From NCBI GenBank assembly GCA_903824785.1, contig CAIJYD010000022.1:19597-83596 (forward strand): a DNA stretch of 64,000 bases, given 5' to 3'. The notes beneath the pieces were generated by a model. That model worked only from the letters and a program-made list of their open reading frames with translations. It did no database searches and was not told the DNA's origin. The position numbers were made by a program, and so were the translations under genes. The DNA is from an uncultured Bacteroidota bacterium (GTDB lineage Bacteria > Bacteroidota > Bacteroidia > Bacteroidales > VadinHA17). This document shows, one piece after another, positions 49,787 to 60,572 of the stretch; position 1 is the stretch's first letter, and each line of letters begins with the position of its first letter.

Positions 49787-51586
49787 TTAGCTGTCAGCTC
49801 TTGTTTTTTTCTTTTTTAATTGCTCTTTACTTTTAACAAGGTTTTCAGGGATAGAAACCAGAGAAATACCGTTTTTAACACCAAGATTCCCTGAGTATTG
49901 CTTGTCTGCAGGATTGTTCCAGTGTTCATGAACGCCAAGGCTTCCCAATGGTTTCCCGCTGTTATCAGGATCATAGACTATACCCACAGGCCAGTTTTTG
50001 GAATCAGCTGACTGATGCAGATAGTCATCAACTCCGGGCATATTTGGGGCCCATTCACATACATTGTTTGCCTTATTATGTATATTCTTACCATCCCATT
50101 CAGATCTTAGAAAATCGAAACAAACCGATTCAAGAGCAACCTCGTCCTGGGAGGAAAATATTGAATTGCTCCAGTCATTATTAAAAGGAGCCATAAAGTA
50201 TTTGACCGGGCCTTTTGTTTCATCAGCACCTCCACCGAATAGTCCGTCAACAATATACAGCATCGTATTCTGTCCCAGGTAACGACTCCCAAGCAAATCT
50301 ACCATAACGCGGTATTTTTTGTATCCTCCATTGCTTGGATTTCCTACTTCCCGAGGTGATGTTTCCCAGGTAGGGGCAATGCTTGAATAATGAAGATGTG
50401 AAGCTCCTCTTCTGGCTTGTGAGCCGAAATGGTTTTTTGCTGTGAGGCTAACTCCTGCAGACCCATGAGGTTTAAGACTTGCAACGTTTATCATGTAATC
50501 AGCATTTTCAATTACATCATAAAGTTTATCTTTTATTTTTTTGTCTGAATAAAAAAGAAGCGTGTCCTCAGTAACTTTAATCAGAGTGCGGTCAAATTTA
50601 TCAGCAAACTTGTCAATGTATTTAACATCCGGAAATTCATTATGCCAGGCTGTGAAATTATGGCCAAAGATATGAGCCATTGGATCTCCAACAGATATGT
50701 CTGAAGGTTTAACTCCAGCCTCATTAATAAGTTCTCTTAAAATTTCGAGAACAACATATGGAGATGTTTCCAATGCACCATTACTTCTTGATCTCGCACC
50801 TGGTTTAATCGGGTACGTTGGAACAAAGTATCCTTTGTCCTTATCTTCCTGGCTTAGTGCCCAACTGGCGGTTCCCTGATTAATTTTAATAAATATTTTT
50901 TCTCCGGCAGTATAGCCTTCATTCTTCTTATTCTTTTTTTGATTCTGATAACGAAAAAGTCCATCCCAGGCCTGTTTGAGATTAGATTTTCCGGTAATCT
51001 TTAAAATTGACTCAGAAACCATATTGTTTATTACTTTCTGATCAGCATTAACAGTATTGAAATACCAGTCATTATTCTCTATAACATTTTTACAATTCTC
51101 ATTGGTAGCATCAGGATTCCAGGCCCATATTACCCGACCGGGATTTAACCCTAAAGGTTTTCCCATCGGCATATTTGCACCATCTTCAGGACCAAAAGGG
51201 CCACCAGTATATGCTGCATATGTGACAGATGAATCAGTTGCCAGATTGATGATCAGGATAATAACAGACGATATAAGTAATCCTGCTGCAGCCAGATACT
51301 TTGCACGGATTAGATTTCTCCAGGTCTTTCTTAAAAGAAAAGTTATGCCTCCAAGCGAAAGAAGATAAATAATAAACCCCGACATTATTGGAGCCGCAAC
51401 CTGTATACAGGGATAAGTTGCACGTGAGGGTTTTGGGATTACTCTTATGAGAAACCATACTGAAGAAGCTATCCCCATTATAATAAACAATATCCCCGGA
51501 GGAATATGCTTCTCTTCGAGCCATATCCTCATTGTTCTCAGCTTTCCTTTTAGTTTGGACAAATCAAACTTAACTTTTGTATTCAT
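49787..51586 (-). CDS. DUF362 domain protein with N-terminal TM segments
   Basis: EKIFIKINQGTASWAL...VVLEILRELINEAGVKPSDISVGDP...DYMINVASLKPHGSAGVSLTAKNHFG. Confidence 0.8.
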   Translation of the reverse strand: MNTKVKFDLSKLKGKLRTMRIWLEEKHIPPGILFIIMGIASSVWFLIRVIPKPSRATYPCIQVAAPIMSGFIIYLLSLGGITFLLRKTWRNLIRAKYLAAAGLLISSVIILIINLATDSSVTYAAYTGGPFGPEDGANMPMGKPLGLNPGRVIWAWNPDATNENCKNVIENNDWYFNTVNADQKVINNMVSESILKITGKSNLKQAWDGLFRYQNQKKNKKNEGYTAGEKIFIKINQGTASWALSQEDKDKGYFVPTYPIKPGARSRSNGALETSPYVVLEILRELINEAGVKPSDISVGDPMAHIFGHNFTAWHNEFPDVKYIDKFADKFDRTLIKVTEDTLLFYSDKKIKDKLYDVIENADYMINVASLKPHGSAGVSLTAKNHFGSQARRGASHLHYSSIAPTWETSPREVGNPSNGGYKKYRVMVDLLGSRYLGQNTMLYIVDGLFGGGADETKGPVKYFMAPFNNDWSNSIFSSQDEVALESVCFDFLRSEWDGKNIHNKANNVCEWAPNMPGVDDYLHQSADSKNWPVGIVYDPDNSGKPLGSLGVHEHWNNPADKQYSGNLGVKNGISLVSIPENLVKSKEQLKKKKTRADS

Positions 51587-51688
51587 ATTTTTATTTTTTA
51601 GTATATGTATAGTGGAAATTCATTTTTAATATTTTGATTCATGTACAAACCGTAAAGAAAAACAATAAAAATATAGGATTTGAATAAC

Positions 51689-52363
51689 TTACAGTGAAGT
51701 TAATTTTGACTCTATTTTCTTCATTAGCCAGTTACTCCAATCATTCACTCCCTCACCTGTTTTGCACGAGATATCAAATATTTTTATGCCGGGATTTAGC
51801 TCTTTTGCCCTGCGGTGCAATAGTTCCCGATTAAAATCTGACATAAAAAGATAATCAGTTTTGTTTACCAGCAATACATCACATACCGAGAACATCAAAG
51901 GGTATTTTAGAATTTTGTCATCCCCCTCCGGTATGCTTAACAACATCACCTGCAAGTCGGACCCGATATCAAATTCTGCCGGACAAACCAGGTTCCCAAT
52001 GTTTTCGATAAACAGCAGATCGTACAAATCAAGGTTAAGCTGATCCATAGCTGCGGAAACCATCGGAGCATCAAGATGACAAGCCCCGCCCGTCCTGATC
52101 TGCACGGCAGGTATTCCCTGCGCAATAATTTTTTCCGAATCGACAACCGATTCGATATCACCTTCCACAACGGCAATTCTCAATTTGTCCTTTAGTCGCT
52201 TGATTGTTTCTATTATCAGGCTCGTCTTGCCTGCTCCAGGTGAAGCCATTACATTCACCATAAAGATGTTTTTTAAAGCTAAGTTCTGCCTTATGATGTT
52301 TGCCTGATCCTTGTTTTCGGAAAGGATATTTTGCTTAATGTCAATTATTTTTATTTCACACAT
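51689..52363 (-). CDS. hypB: Hydrogenase/urease nickel incorporation protein HypB
   Basis: NVMASPGAGKTSLIIETIKRL P-loop, VVEGDIESVVDSEKI, IRTGGACHLDAPMV, LLFIENIGNLVCPAEFDIG, VNKTD. Confidence 0.93.
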   Translation of the reverse strand: MCEIKIIDIKQNILSENKDQANIIRQNLALKNIFMVNVMASPGAGKTSLIIETIKRLKDKLRIAVVEGDIESVVDSEKIIAQGIPAVQIRTGGACHLDAPMVSAAMDQLNLDLYDLLFIENIGNLVCPAEFDIGSDLQVMLLSIPEGDDKILKYPLMFSVCDVLLVNKTDYLFMSDFNRELLHRRAKELNPGIKIFDISCKTGEGVNDWSNWLMKKIESKLTSL

Positions 52364-52713
52364 TATTCTATTTCTATTTTTTCAATAATAAATTCCCTCC
52401 CCGTAAGTAAATCATATTCAAAACTATTGCAATGAGAACAGAGGATTTTCTTCTCTTCCCTGAAACTGGCGGAAAATTCGTTTTTGCAAATTTTGCATAA
52501 GAAAACCACCGGGACTTTAATAACTTTAATTTCTGCGTTTTCGGCTAGCGATCCAGTACTTATCTTGTCAAAATAGCGTTGAATCCACTCTTCTTCAAGG
52601 TTCCGTATTTCTCCTATTTGTAAAAATATCTTCCTGACCCTTTTTCCTCCGTTTTTTTCAGTATGATCAAGCACTATTTTTAAGATACTCCTGGTTACTG
52701 CCAATTCATGCAT
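52363..52713 (-). CDS. hypA: Hydrogenase nickel incorporation protein HypA
   Basis: MHELAVTRSILKIV N-terminus and two CxxC pairs (CKIC, CSHC); start moved to ATG at 52713; stop overlaps hypB start (TAATG). Confidence 0.92.
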   Translation of the reverse strand: MHELAVTRSILKIVLDHTEKNGGKRVRKIFLQIGEIRNLEEEWIQRYFDKISTGSLAENAEIKVIKVPVVFLCKICKNEFSASFREEKKILCSHCNSFEYDLLTGREFIIEKIEIE

Positions 52714-52729
52714 CAATAACTGATTTGGT

Positions 52730-53659
52730 CTAGATTTGAATATTAAGCCGGCCATCTTCCAGGAAATATTCCTGCACACTCGATAACATTGGTTTGGTTT
52801 GTTTAATTTGAATTGCATCCAGCTTACAGATGTTTTTGCAAATCCCGCATCCTACGCAATAATCAATGTTGTTCACTGCAATGTTACTCTCATTCAGAGT
52901 AATGCAGGCCTGAGGGCAAGGTTTAATACACTCTTCACAGCCATTACACTTTGATTCATCTATCACAGCTGTCCAGCTTGAAGAATGGAATCGTTTTTTA
53001 ACATCGCGCGATGCATTCCTCGACAGATTAAATCCGACACAACAACAGGAACAGCAGAAACACATTTCAAGAAAATGCTCCATGTCTTCGTTTGAAAACC
53101 CCCAGATGTACTGTTCAACCTCAACCCACAGAGCCTGGCCGATCAAACCCATTTCAGCAGCTTTATCCACTCTGGTCAGTGCATCCTCAAGGGATATTTC
53201 GTAACCAACTTTGTGATCCACAACAGTACGGCCGCTATTACTCAGAAACAGGCAGCAAACCTCTTTTGGGAAACCTGAACATTTATTAGCGGAACGGCAT
53301 ATACAGGCATTGGCCGATCCTATATAACTTGCCTTTCTGAGCATATCTTTAACGAGGTCAATAGGAAGCGTTACGCTTTCACCCTCTTTGCTGACATCGA
53401 CATTCAGATTCAGAATTGTGCCATGGGAGTAGGTTTTGCTGATAGGGGTAAACTTCATAAGCCGATTGTAGATGGGACCAAAAACCGGTTTTTCCATATA
53501 CTTGCTTCCCTTCACAATCATCAGGAATACCTTGAGAATGAAGTTCCAGCTGTATGGTCTCACACCTATTTTATCAATTATCCGGTCGGAGATCCCTAAA
53601 AAGCTTTTTTTGTGCTTATAAACCGGCTTCAGGGTAGTTGTTGTACTTTTTGCTTCCAT
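52730..53659 (-). CDS. 4Fe-4S dicluster ferredoxin-type protein
   Basis: CNGCEECIKPCP and CVGCGICKNICK clusters; extra Cys-rich CFCCSCCC segment. Confidence 0.85.
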   Translation of the reverse strand: MEAKSTTTTLKPVYKHKKSFLGISDRIIDKIGVRPYSWNFILKVFLMIVKGSKYMEKPVFGPIYNRLMKFTPISKTYSHGTILNLNVDVSKEGESVTLPIDLVKDMLRKASYIGSANACICRSANKCSGFPKEVCCLFLSNSGRTVVDHKVGYEISLEDALTRVDKAAEMGLIGQALWVEVEQYIWGFSNEDMEHFLEMCFCCSCCCVGFNLSRNASRDVKKRFHSSSWTAVIDESKCNGCEECIKPCPQACITLNESNIAVNNIDYCVGCGICKNICKLDAIQIKQTKPMLSSVQEYFLEDGRLNIQI

Positions 53660-53683
53660 ATATATTGGGTTGTTAAAAGGTTA

Positions 53684-54391
53684 TTATTGCTGCTGTTCGG
53701 CACATGCCTTGATCTTTTTCAGCATGCTCTTGCACATGACAAATGATGGAATACCAAGAAAAAAAGCCACCAGACATTTCCGGATTCCTTTGTTTGGTTC
53801 AAAGACTGCATCGCACCTTGTAAAGAATCTGGTTTGGCCATTCCCGAGATCTTCAAGAATAAAACTCCAGGTCCACGCAAAAAACCGGAGTCCTATTGGC
53901 GGGACAAAAGCAATTGTTCCGGGAAATTCCGAAGGGTTTCTTGAATCTGATATCGAAGTAAAATATTCTCCCTGTTTTACATCCTTAACTTCCGATCCTA
54001 TACCACACTGATGATAAAAGATATAGTCGCCCTTTTTCATGTTTTGCCATTCCTCCACAATAGTAAAGGTATTGCGAATATCGAAACCGCAGAGACGCTC
54101 GAGCCATTCAAAACTATAAAAGCCTGCCTGCCGGAGGCCAATCTGAGCGAGATAGGGCCATACTTTTTCCCTTGGTGCATTGACAGTGACAGCCAGAGTA
54201 CCTCTCATTCTGCCGGGCTCATTCCCGAGAAGGTCATCTCCAGGATGAACCCTGCTTTTTTCTTCTTCAGTGGGAGGATTGCTGAAACCATAATATAGTA
54301 ATCCCAGAAAAAAGAGGATATCGGCTAACCCAAAACAAATAATAATGAACCAGATTGTATGTTCATTCAGAAAGGCTGTAAGGTTATTCAT
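53684..54391 (-). CDS. SRPBCC-like lipid-binding fold protein with N-terminal TM
   Basis: TLAVTVNAPREKVWPYLAQIGLRQAGFYSFEWLERLCG...; TM segment near N-terminus. Confidence 0.65.
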   Translation of the reverse strand: MNNLTAFLNEHTIWFIIICFGLADILFFLGLLYYGFSNPPTEEEKSRVHPGDDLLGNEPGRMRGTLAVTVNAPREKVWPYLAQIGLRQAGFYSFEWLERLCGFDIRNTFTIVEEWQNMKKGDYIFYHQCGIGSEVKDVKQGEYFTSISDSRNPSEFPGTIAFVPPIGLRFFAWTWSFILEDLGNGQTRFFTRCDAVFEPNKGIRKCLVAFFLGIPSFVMCKSMLKKIKACAEQQQ

Positions 54392-54403
54392 GTTAATGAG
54401 TTA

Positions 54404-55540
54404 CTATTTATTAATAATCCTGTTTGCAGCAAATATCCCCGAAATTGCAGCGGGTTCTAAACCCAGTCCATTGTGATCGCCTGCTATATAAATACCTTCC
54501 TCCGGCTCCTGCTCCAGAAAGGCATCTCCAAAAACGTACATTGCTTTTTCCCATGAGACTTCAGTTATTAGTTTATAAGTCTCGCATACTCTCAGAAGAT
54601 CGGTCTCTTTCTCCCGGGTGTAAATAAGATAACTGCCGTCATTCTGTTTTGCTGTAAGCATAATCTCCGATGATGAGGGGAAAAGGTTCAATGAAAAACG
54701 GGTATATATTTTTTTGAGTTCAGCCTCGACGTGATAAACATATATTTTACAGGCTCCACGGATATGTTCTTTCTTCAGAAGGGTTTTTGTGATGGCTGCC
54801 GGTGTGGCAACCACAATTTTCTCAGATTTATATATTGTGCCGGATGCACCGCCGAGAATAAACATCCCATCCTCTTTTTCAATTGTGTTTATGGTATCAG
54901 TTACAAGTTGATCTCTGAACCGTTCAGTAATTGATTTTTCATCAAACTTAAGATTATAAATTGGCTGAAGTATTCCCATGCTGACATTCAGAAAATCGAG
55001 GGCATTTATCTGGTCGCTCCCGACTCCTGTACAGGCATATGAGAATTTTGAGATGTAATCATAAGCTACCTTTTCAAATCTTTTTTCCTTTATGAAGTCA
55101 GAAGCAGTCTTTTTATAAAGTACCCTGATGTACGGATCCAGATCCATCGCCTCAATCTGCGACATTGTAAGGCACCTCTTTTTAAACTTTTCATAATGAG
55201 CTGAAAACTCCATCATCGCAAAAAAGAACCGTAACAACTGAGGTAAGCGCTTTAAGGTGTGAAAATGAAGAAGGGAGAATTTCTCATCATTACTATTATG
55301 AAAACAGACATCCAGCGGATTTATCAGTTTTCCCTGAGAAACCAGTTTTTTCGCATTTTTGTAACTCTTCATCACAAAATAAGCGCCATAATTTATTTTG
55401 TCTTTTGCGGAATAGGTTATTCGCCCGCCAAGTGTGTCTGTGATGAGCAGGAAATCCTCATTCGCTTCCTGTAGTTTTAAGGCGCATGACAAGCCTGCTA
55501 TTCCTCCTCCAATAATAATTGTTTTCCCCCCCATTGGCAT
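54404..55540 (-). CDS. FAD-dependent amine oxidase-like/NAD(P)-binding oxidoreductase
   Basis: KTIIIGGGIAGLSCALKLQEANEDFLLITDTLGGRI; GIYIAGDHNGLGLEPAAISGIFAANRI. Confidence 0.82.
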   Translation of the reverse strand: MPMGGKTIIIGGGIAGLSCALKLQEANEDFLLITDTLGGRITYSAKDKINYGAYFVMKSYKNAKKLVSQGKLINPLDVCFHNSNDEKFSLLHFHTLKRLPQLLRFFFAMMEFSAHYEKFKKRCLTMSQIEAMDLDPYIRVLYKKTASDFIKEKRFEKVAYDYISKFSYACTGVGSDQINALDFLNVSMGILQPIYNLKFDEKSITERFRDQLVTDTINTIEKEDGMFILGGASGTIYKSEKIVVATPAAITKTLLKKEHIRGACKIYVYHVEAELKKIYTRFSLNLFPSSSEIMLTAKQNDGSYLIYTREKETDLLRVCETYKLITEVSWEKAMYVFGDAFLEQEPEEGIYIAGDHNGLGLEPAAISGIFAANRIINK

Positions 55541-55796
55541 GAAAATTAATACAAATGGTAAATGGCATTAGCTTTCCATAAATGTAAGAATAAATCTTTA
55601 TGATATTTCTGAAAATGGTCATAATTAGAAAGAAAGGATATAAATTTTTTTTCGGAAGTAATTGTGGGGGATTCTATCAGCGAAAAGGAACTAACTAATT
55701 TATAATCAGAGGAGAGCTTAGTGCAATATATCTGGTAATGTTAAGTTAGTCCATTGAAAACAGAAAAACAGAAAACTCTGATTTTGTAAAATTAAA

Positions 55797-57485
55797 TTAG
55801 TAATCCTTGATACATCTCACAGATAAGCCCCAGTTCTTAGGATCGCCATAAGTAAAAAGGTAGGGTGCACCAGCAACCAGTTCTCTGGTTTTGATGACGG
55901 AGGATGTTGTTTCGCTGGAACTCCAGAAGGAACCTCTTACTGTTATCCCGGTGCATTTTCCATTATAATAAGTAGCATAACCACGAAACCCGCCGGGGAG
56001 GCCTGAAAATCCGCTTTCGTCTGTAGCTCCCGGGTTAGGGAAAGCCCAATGTGAAACCCCGGTTTCTTTAATCTTGTCTCCTGCGACGTTCGCCCCTCCG
56101 GTGAAAGTTTCCAGGATTGTCCATTAAGCATCGCTTGGCAAATGCCAGCCGGTTGGACAAATGCCTCTTACTTCGCCCGGAACCTTGTTGCTTCCTGCAG
56201 CTCCGTTCATAGCTGCCCCCCAGGTATACAATGCTCCATAAATCTCCTTATTGCTTATGTTATCATCGTACCAGCAGTAAGCTTTACTTGTTTCATTCAG
56301 TGCAGCCCAGTCAGAAGAATTATTTACAAACGGAATAGTTGCCCCATCTGCATATCTGCTGGTTTTCAAATTTTCAGACATCCATAACTGCGAACCTATC
56401 TGAACTGTATTATAAACATTTCCATCAATATCGGTTACCGTTTCACTGCCGCTGTTCAGATTAAAACTTATCTGAGTCCCGAAAGCTTTTCCTGCATTAT
56501 TAACGGCATAAGCTCTGATGTAATATGTAGTTTTTGGATTTAATCCGGTTATTGTAGATGAATAGGAGCCTGTCCCGCTTCCAATATAGAGCCTGGTTCC
56601 TGATAATTCAGGATTCCTGCCAGTACTCCAATATATACCATATTCAGTTACGCCGGCACCTCCGTCATCACTTATTTTTCCGCCAACAATTGCAGAAGTT
56701 GATGTATAGGATGTTACAGGTGTGGTGGATAATGATGGAGTTTTTATGGTTAATGAAGTTGTAAAGCTATAGACCTGACTTGTTAGAATGGGACAAAGCA
56801 AAGGTGGTTCCAGTGCTGCCACCTTCCAGTAATACCTGGTGCCAGGAGAAAGTTCATTGGGTGAAAAAGTATAGGAAGTATAGTTTGTTGCAATTTTAGT
56901 AACCGGATCAGGTGTATTATCCAGATAGAGATCAAATACAATCGGATATTTCTGTTTTATTATCTGCCATATTAGTGTAGTATTTAATGGGAGACCGTAA
57001 GCATCATTTGAGGGTGTTGTCGTTAAAAAGGATATTTTTTGCAGGGTGCATGAAGTTGTAAATTCGACTTGATTTCCGTAGGCTGTACCCATACTATTTG
57101 TTGCATAAGATCTTACATAGTAGGTTGTTAGAATCTGAATACCAGATATGCGGCTTGAAAAGAAACCGGTACCGGTGCCATCAAAGGTTTTGTTATCAAG
57201 AATGGTCGGAGATTGATTTTTGCTCCAGCATATTCCGCGTGATGTAACAATACTTCCTCTATCATTAATTATAGTTCCTCCTGTAACTAACATGGGAATA
57301 TCCCACACATCTGTGTAAAATGATACCTCTCTGGTGGTTACTTCCGGAAGTGATTGAGCTTCCGCTGGCTTTTTATCGTCTTTCCTGCAACTTTCACATA
57401 ATCCTCCTGAAATTAGAATTATAAGCAGTAACTGAAAAGGGATTTGTTTTTCAATAGATATTAATTTAGGAAGGAATGATGTCAT
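55797..57485 (-). pseudogene. Fn3-like repeat lipoprotein with C-terminal FISUMP domain, interrupted by an in-frame TAA
   Basis: ORF 56124..57485 ends GWHLPSDA-TAA; the same frame continues WTILETFTGGANVAGDKIKETG...SFWSSSETTSS...NWGLSVRCIKDY-TAA (55797). TAA at 56124..56126 replaces the Glu expected in DAEW. Confidence 0.88.
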
Positions 57486-57896
57486 AATTTTTAATCTTTG
57501 ACTTATCTGATATAGACTGAATATTTAAATTATTCCGGGATCTTTATTCCATGGAATGGTAGGTCTCAGGAACAAAATTAAGGAATAAGACTTTAGGAAC
57601 AAAAATTATTGCTCCCTTGAATAGTTTTGGATAAAATACCATTTAAGTCGTGCTGATTAAGAAAGAAAAAGCCCTGCAGCGCCGGCTTATGGCTCGGTTT
57701 TTTTGTTCCAGATATTATTAGATTAGCGTGAATATTCTTCTCCTTTTGCAGAATTTATTTTTATGACAACAACTTCGGACAAACAGAAGTTCATTTCCTG
57801 TAATAACCACTGGTAAATTTCTTCTGTTGATTATTTCAATATGGCAAACCGAACATTTGGTACATCCGAAAACAATTACTCCTGCAAGTTTATGGT

Positions 57897-60284
57897 TTAA
57901 TCTTTAGTAATCTTCAATTTCTTATACCATCGCTCATAATCAGTCAGTTTAAAGGGTGGTTCCCCCGCCAGATAATGATTAGCGTATTTTTCATTATTAA
58001 TAGAATAATCAATTAACCACATTGATTGTTTATTACTTTCCCGGATAAAACCGATCGCGGTTTTGCCGTTAGCAGGAATATCGAATGAGGAGGTAAAAAG
58101 AGTCTCACCGGTATCTGCATCCCTGATGGCAACTGTACCCGACTTTTTTTCTCTTGTATCATTCACAGCAACAACAGGATGTTTTCCTTCCTGAGAATCG
58201 CCAACCATGACACAGCTATTGTACTGAACCTGTCTGATATAGTAATAGGCAAGCTTTTTGCTGTTATAGTAATCAACAACTGCATCCGAAAGTATTGGCC
58301 ATCCATCGCGCAGGTTCCACCATATTATCCCTGTCTTCTGAAACTTGCTCGTGCGCCAGAATTCAATGAAGAATTTCATCGCTTCAGCCTGAACTGTCTG
58401 TGATGCAAAAATAAACTTGTCCAGATCTTTTGGAAGATCTCCAAATAGCGCTTTAACCTGGTTAATCATTAAGTCGTTTCTGTCAAGTGTAAGTGTTGAA
58501 TTGGGTAGTGAACGAACTGATTTTGTTTGCCATTGGTCGTTCCACTTTCCTTCAGATGTCCACGGGTAGACATAATCTGCGTCGAACATTTTCTCAAGGC
58601 TTGCAAGGTTTGGGCATCCGTGATATCCTATTTCGCTTACAAAATGTGCATTTACATTGGTATAAAAAGGAGTTTTGTAATAACCTCTCGGTCCCCAAAG
58701 ATGTACCTCCGGCAATAAACCGGCATCATTTCCCTTTTTGAAATACTCTTCGCTGCAATAAGGAGAGCTCGGTAAATAGCTTCTTAACGGATCAAATTCC
58801 CAGACAGCCCTGGGCAAAACCACCCTGCTTATTATATCAATTCCCGGATCGACAGGTTTTTTAAAGTTCCTCGAGAGAGACTGATCAATTTCATTGTTTC
58901 CACTCCATAAAACCAAAGAGGGATGATGTCTTAATTTGAGAATTACATTAATTGCCTCTTTTCTGATTTTTTCTGTGAATTCATTATCCTGTGGATACTG
59001 TGTTCCGGCTAACGAAAAGTCCTGCCATACCATAACCCCGTTTTCATCACATAAACCGAAAAAATCATTATCTTCATATACATTACCGCCCCAGCAACGT
59101 ATCATATTGCAATTCAAATCATTAATCATCCTGAATGCATCATTTAGATGATCCTTGTCGCGGCTGTGCAGAGCATCAAGGGGGACCCAGTTTGTACCTC
59201 TGACAAATATTTTCTCTCCATTTACCTTGAACAAAAATTCTCCGGGATTTTCTTTGGTAGTAACCTCTGTAAAGATTAAATCGGCCGTTCTGATACCGAT
59301 TTTCTGTCGGTTTTCATCAAGGATATTCTTTTTGCTGTCAACAATTTGCAGGACAGCATCGTACAAAACCGGATCGCCATAACCCTTTGGCCACCAGAAA
59401 TCTATATTGTCAAGCGATATTCTTTGCCGGCTGCTGTGAACATTTAATTGGTAAGAATTCTTAAAGACCATTTTGGAATCGCGCAGGAGTGAAACTTCCA
59501 TTGTCAACCCGTCAATAGTGAGATAGTCCGTGGAAAATTGCCATTCAAGCAGCATGTTTGCTTTCTTTTCCGCGACATTGACCTCATCGGTCATCCAGTA
59601 AACCTGTTCAAACCTGGTTGGTTTTTTAATATCCAGGCGGACTTCCCGCCAGAGGCCTGCGCTTATTAACCGTGGCATGATATCCCATCCGTACATATGT
59701 GGAGCTTTACGCACGTGCTCTTGTTCAACGCGGAAAAATTTATGGGAACCGATTGTTCCGTTAATGTATTTCTGGGCTTCAGCAACAGCAGGTTTGATGA
59801 GGATATAAATGCTGTTTTCGCCGGAAGGATTTAAAAGATCGGTAATGTCAAAGCGGTGGTCAATGAGCATATTGTCTGTATTTCCGATTAGTTTATTGTT
59901 TATCCAGATTGTGCTGAAGCAATCGATCCCTTCAAACACAATTTCAACTCGCTCCCCTGAAGAAAATTCGGGTTTCGAAAATGTTCTGTGGTACCACCAC
60001 TGGTATGCTTCGAATTTCCGTAAGTCATATATGTTATTTCCAATCTCGGGATCTTTAATTTTCCCTGAAGCCAGTAAATCAATCTCAACATTGCCGGGAA
60101 CAGTTGCCGGTATCTCCGGCCATCTCATCTTCATCAGTTCATCGGGAGTTGAAGGTGCATTTTTGTCGTTAATGCCATAATATAATTTCCATTCGCCACA
60201 TAAAGTGATACTTGTTTTACTCTGTCCCGGAAGAGAGTTCCCGTAAAATAAAAAAATTACGAGAAAAAAGAATATTTTGTTCAT
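57897..60284 (-). CDS. GH2 family beta-mannosidase-like protein
   Basis: 795 aa; signal peptide; NIYDLRKFEAYQWWYHRTF, NMIRCWGGNVYEDNDFFGLCDENGVMVWQDF, LWSGNNEIDQS. Confidence 0.9.
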   Translation of the reverse strand: MNKIFFFLVIFLFYGNSLPGQSKTSITLCGEWKLYYGINDKNAPSTPDELMKMRWPEIPATVPGNVEIDLLASGKIKDPEIGNNIYDLRKFEAYQWWYHRTFSKPEFSSGERVEIVFEGIDCFSTIWINNKLIGNTDNMLIDHRFDITDLLNPSGENSIYILIKPAVAEAQKYINGTIGSHKFFRVEQEHVRKAPHMYGWDIMPRLISAGLWREVRLDIKKPTRFEQVYWMTDEVNVAEKKANMLLEWQFSTDYLTIDGLTMEVSLLRDSKMVFKNSYQLNVHSSRQRISLDNIDFWWPKGYGDPVLYDAVLQIVDSKKNILDENRQKIGIRTADLIFTEVTTKENPGEFLFKVNGEKIFVRGTNWVPLDALHSRDKDHLNDAFRMINDLNCNMIRCWGGNVYEDNDFFGLCDENGVMVWQDFSLAGTQYPQDNEFTEKIRKEAINVILKLRHHPSLVLWSGNNEIDQSLSRNFKKPVDPGIDIISRVVLPRAVWEFDPLRSYLPSSPYCSEEYFKKGNDAGLLPEVHLWGPRGYYKTPFYTNVNAHFVSEIGYHGCPNLASLEKMFDADYVYPWTSEGKWNDQWQTKSVRSLPNSTLTLDRNDLMINQVKALFGDLPKDLDKFIFASQTVQAEAMKFFIEFWRTSKFQKTGIIWWNLRDGWPILSDAVVDYYNSKKLAYYYIRQVQYNSCVMVGDSQEGKHPVVAVNDTREKKSGTVAIRDADTGETLFTSSFDIPANGKTAIGFIRESNKQSMWLIDYSINNEKYANHYLAGEPPFKLTDYERWYKKLKITKD

Positions 60285-60440
60285 GTCCTGATTTTTTATT
60301 GAATGAGATTTATAAGGTTTCGGGGGATCTTCGTGGGTTAGCTTTCCGGATAATTTTCAAGTGGGGTTTTAAATACAATCTTTAAGCATCTATGTTTTCT
60401 ATCTTTCTGACAATGTAGAAATAATTTTTATTATACCATA

Positions 60441-60572
60441 TTAATCCTTAATACAACGAACAGAATGTCCATTGCGCTTATATGCCCATGCATTAAGAAA
60501 CCAGATGGCTTCACCTCCAAGGCTGTACATCGATGCCAGAGTCGAATCCTGAACTATAGCAGATCACCAGTA
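60441..60572 (-). pseudogene. C-terminal FISUMP-domain fragment
   Basis: Minus frame reads YW*SAIVQDSTLASMYSLGGEAIWFLNAWAYKRNGHSVRCIKD*; canonical SVRCIKD ending; TGA at 60564..60566 within expected YWSS. Confidence 0.7.

Noticed and set aside
51689-52713. HypA/HypB as part of a hydrogenase operon in this window
   Set aside because: No hydrogenase large/small subunit or hypCDEF found in the 64 kb
57660-57705. agccctgcagcgccggcttatggctcggttttttt as a terminator
   Set aside because: Stem pairing is weak and loop ambiguous; plausible terminator for the minus GH2 gene but not firm enough to list
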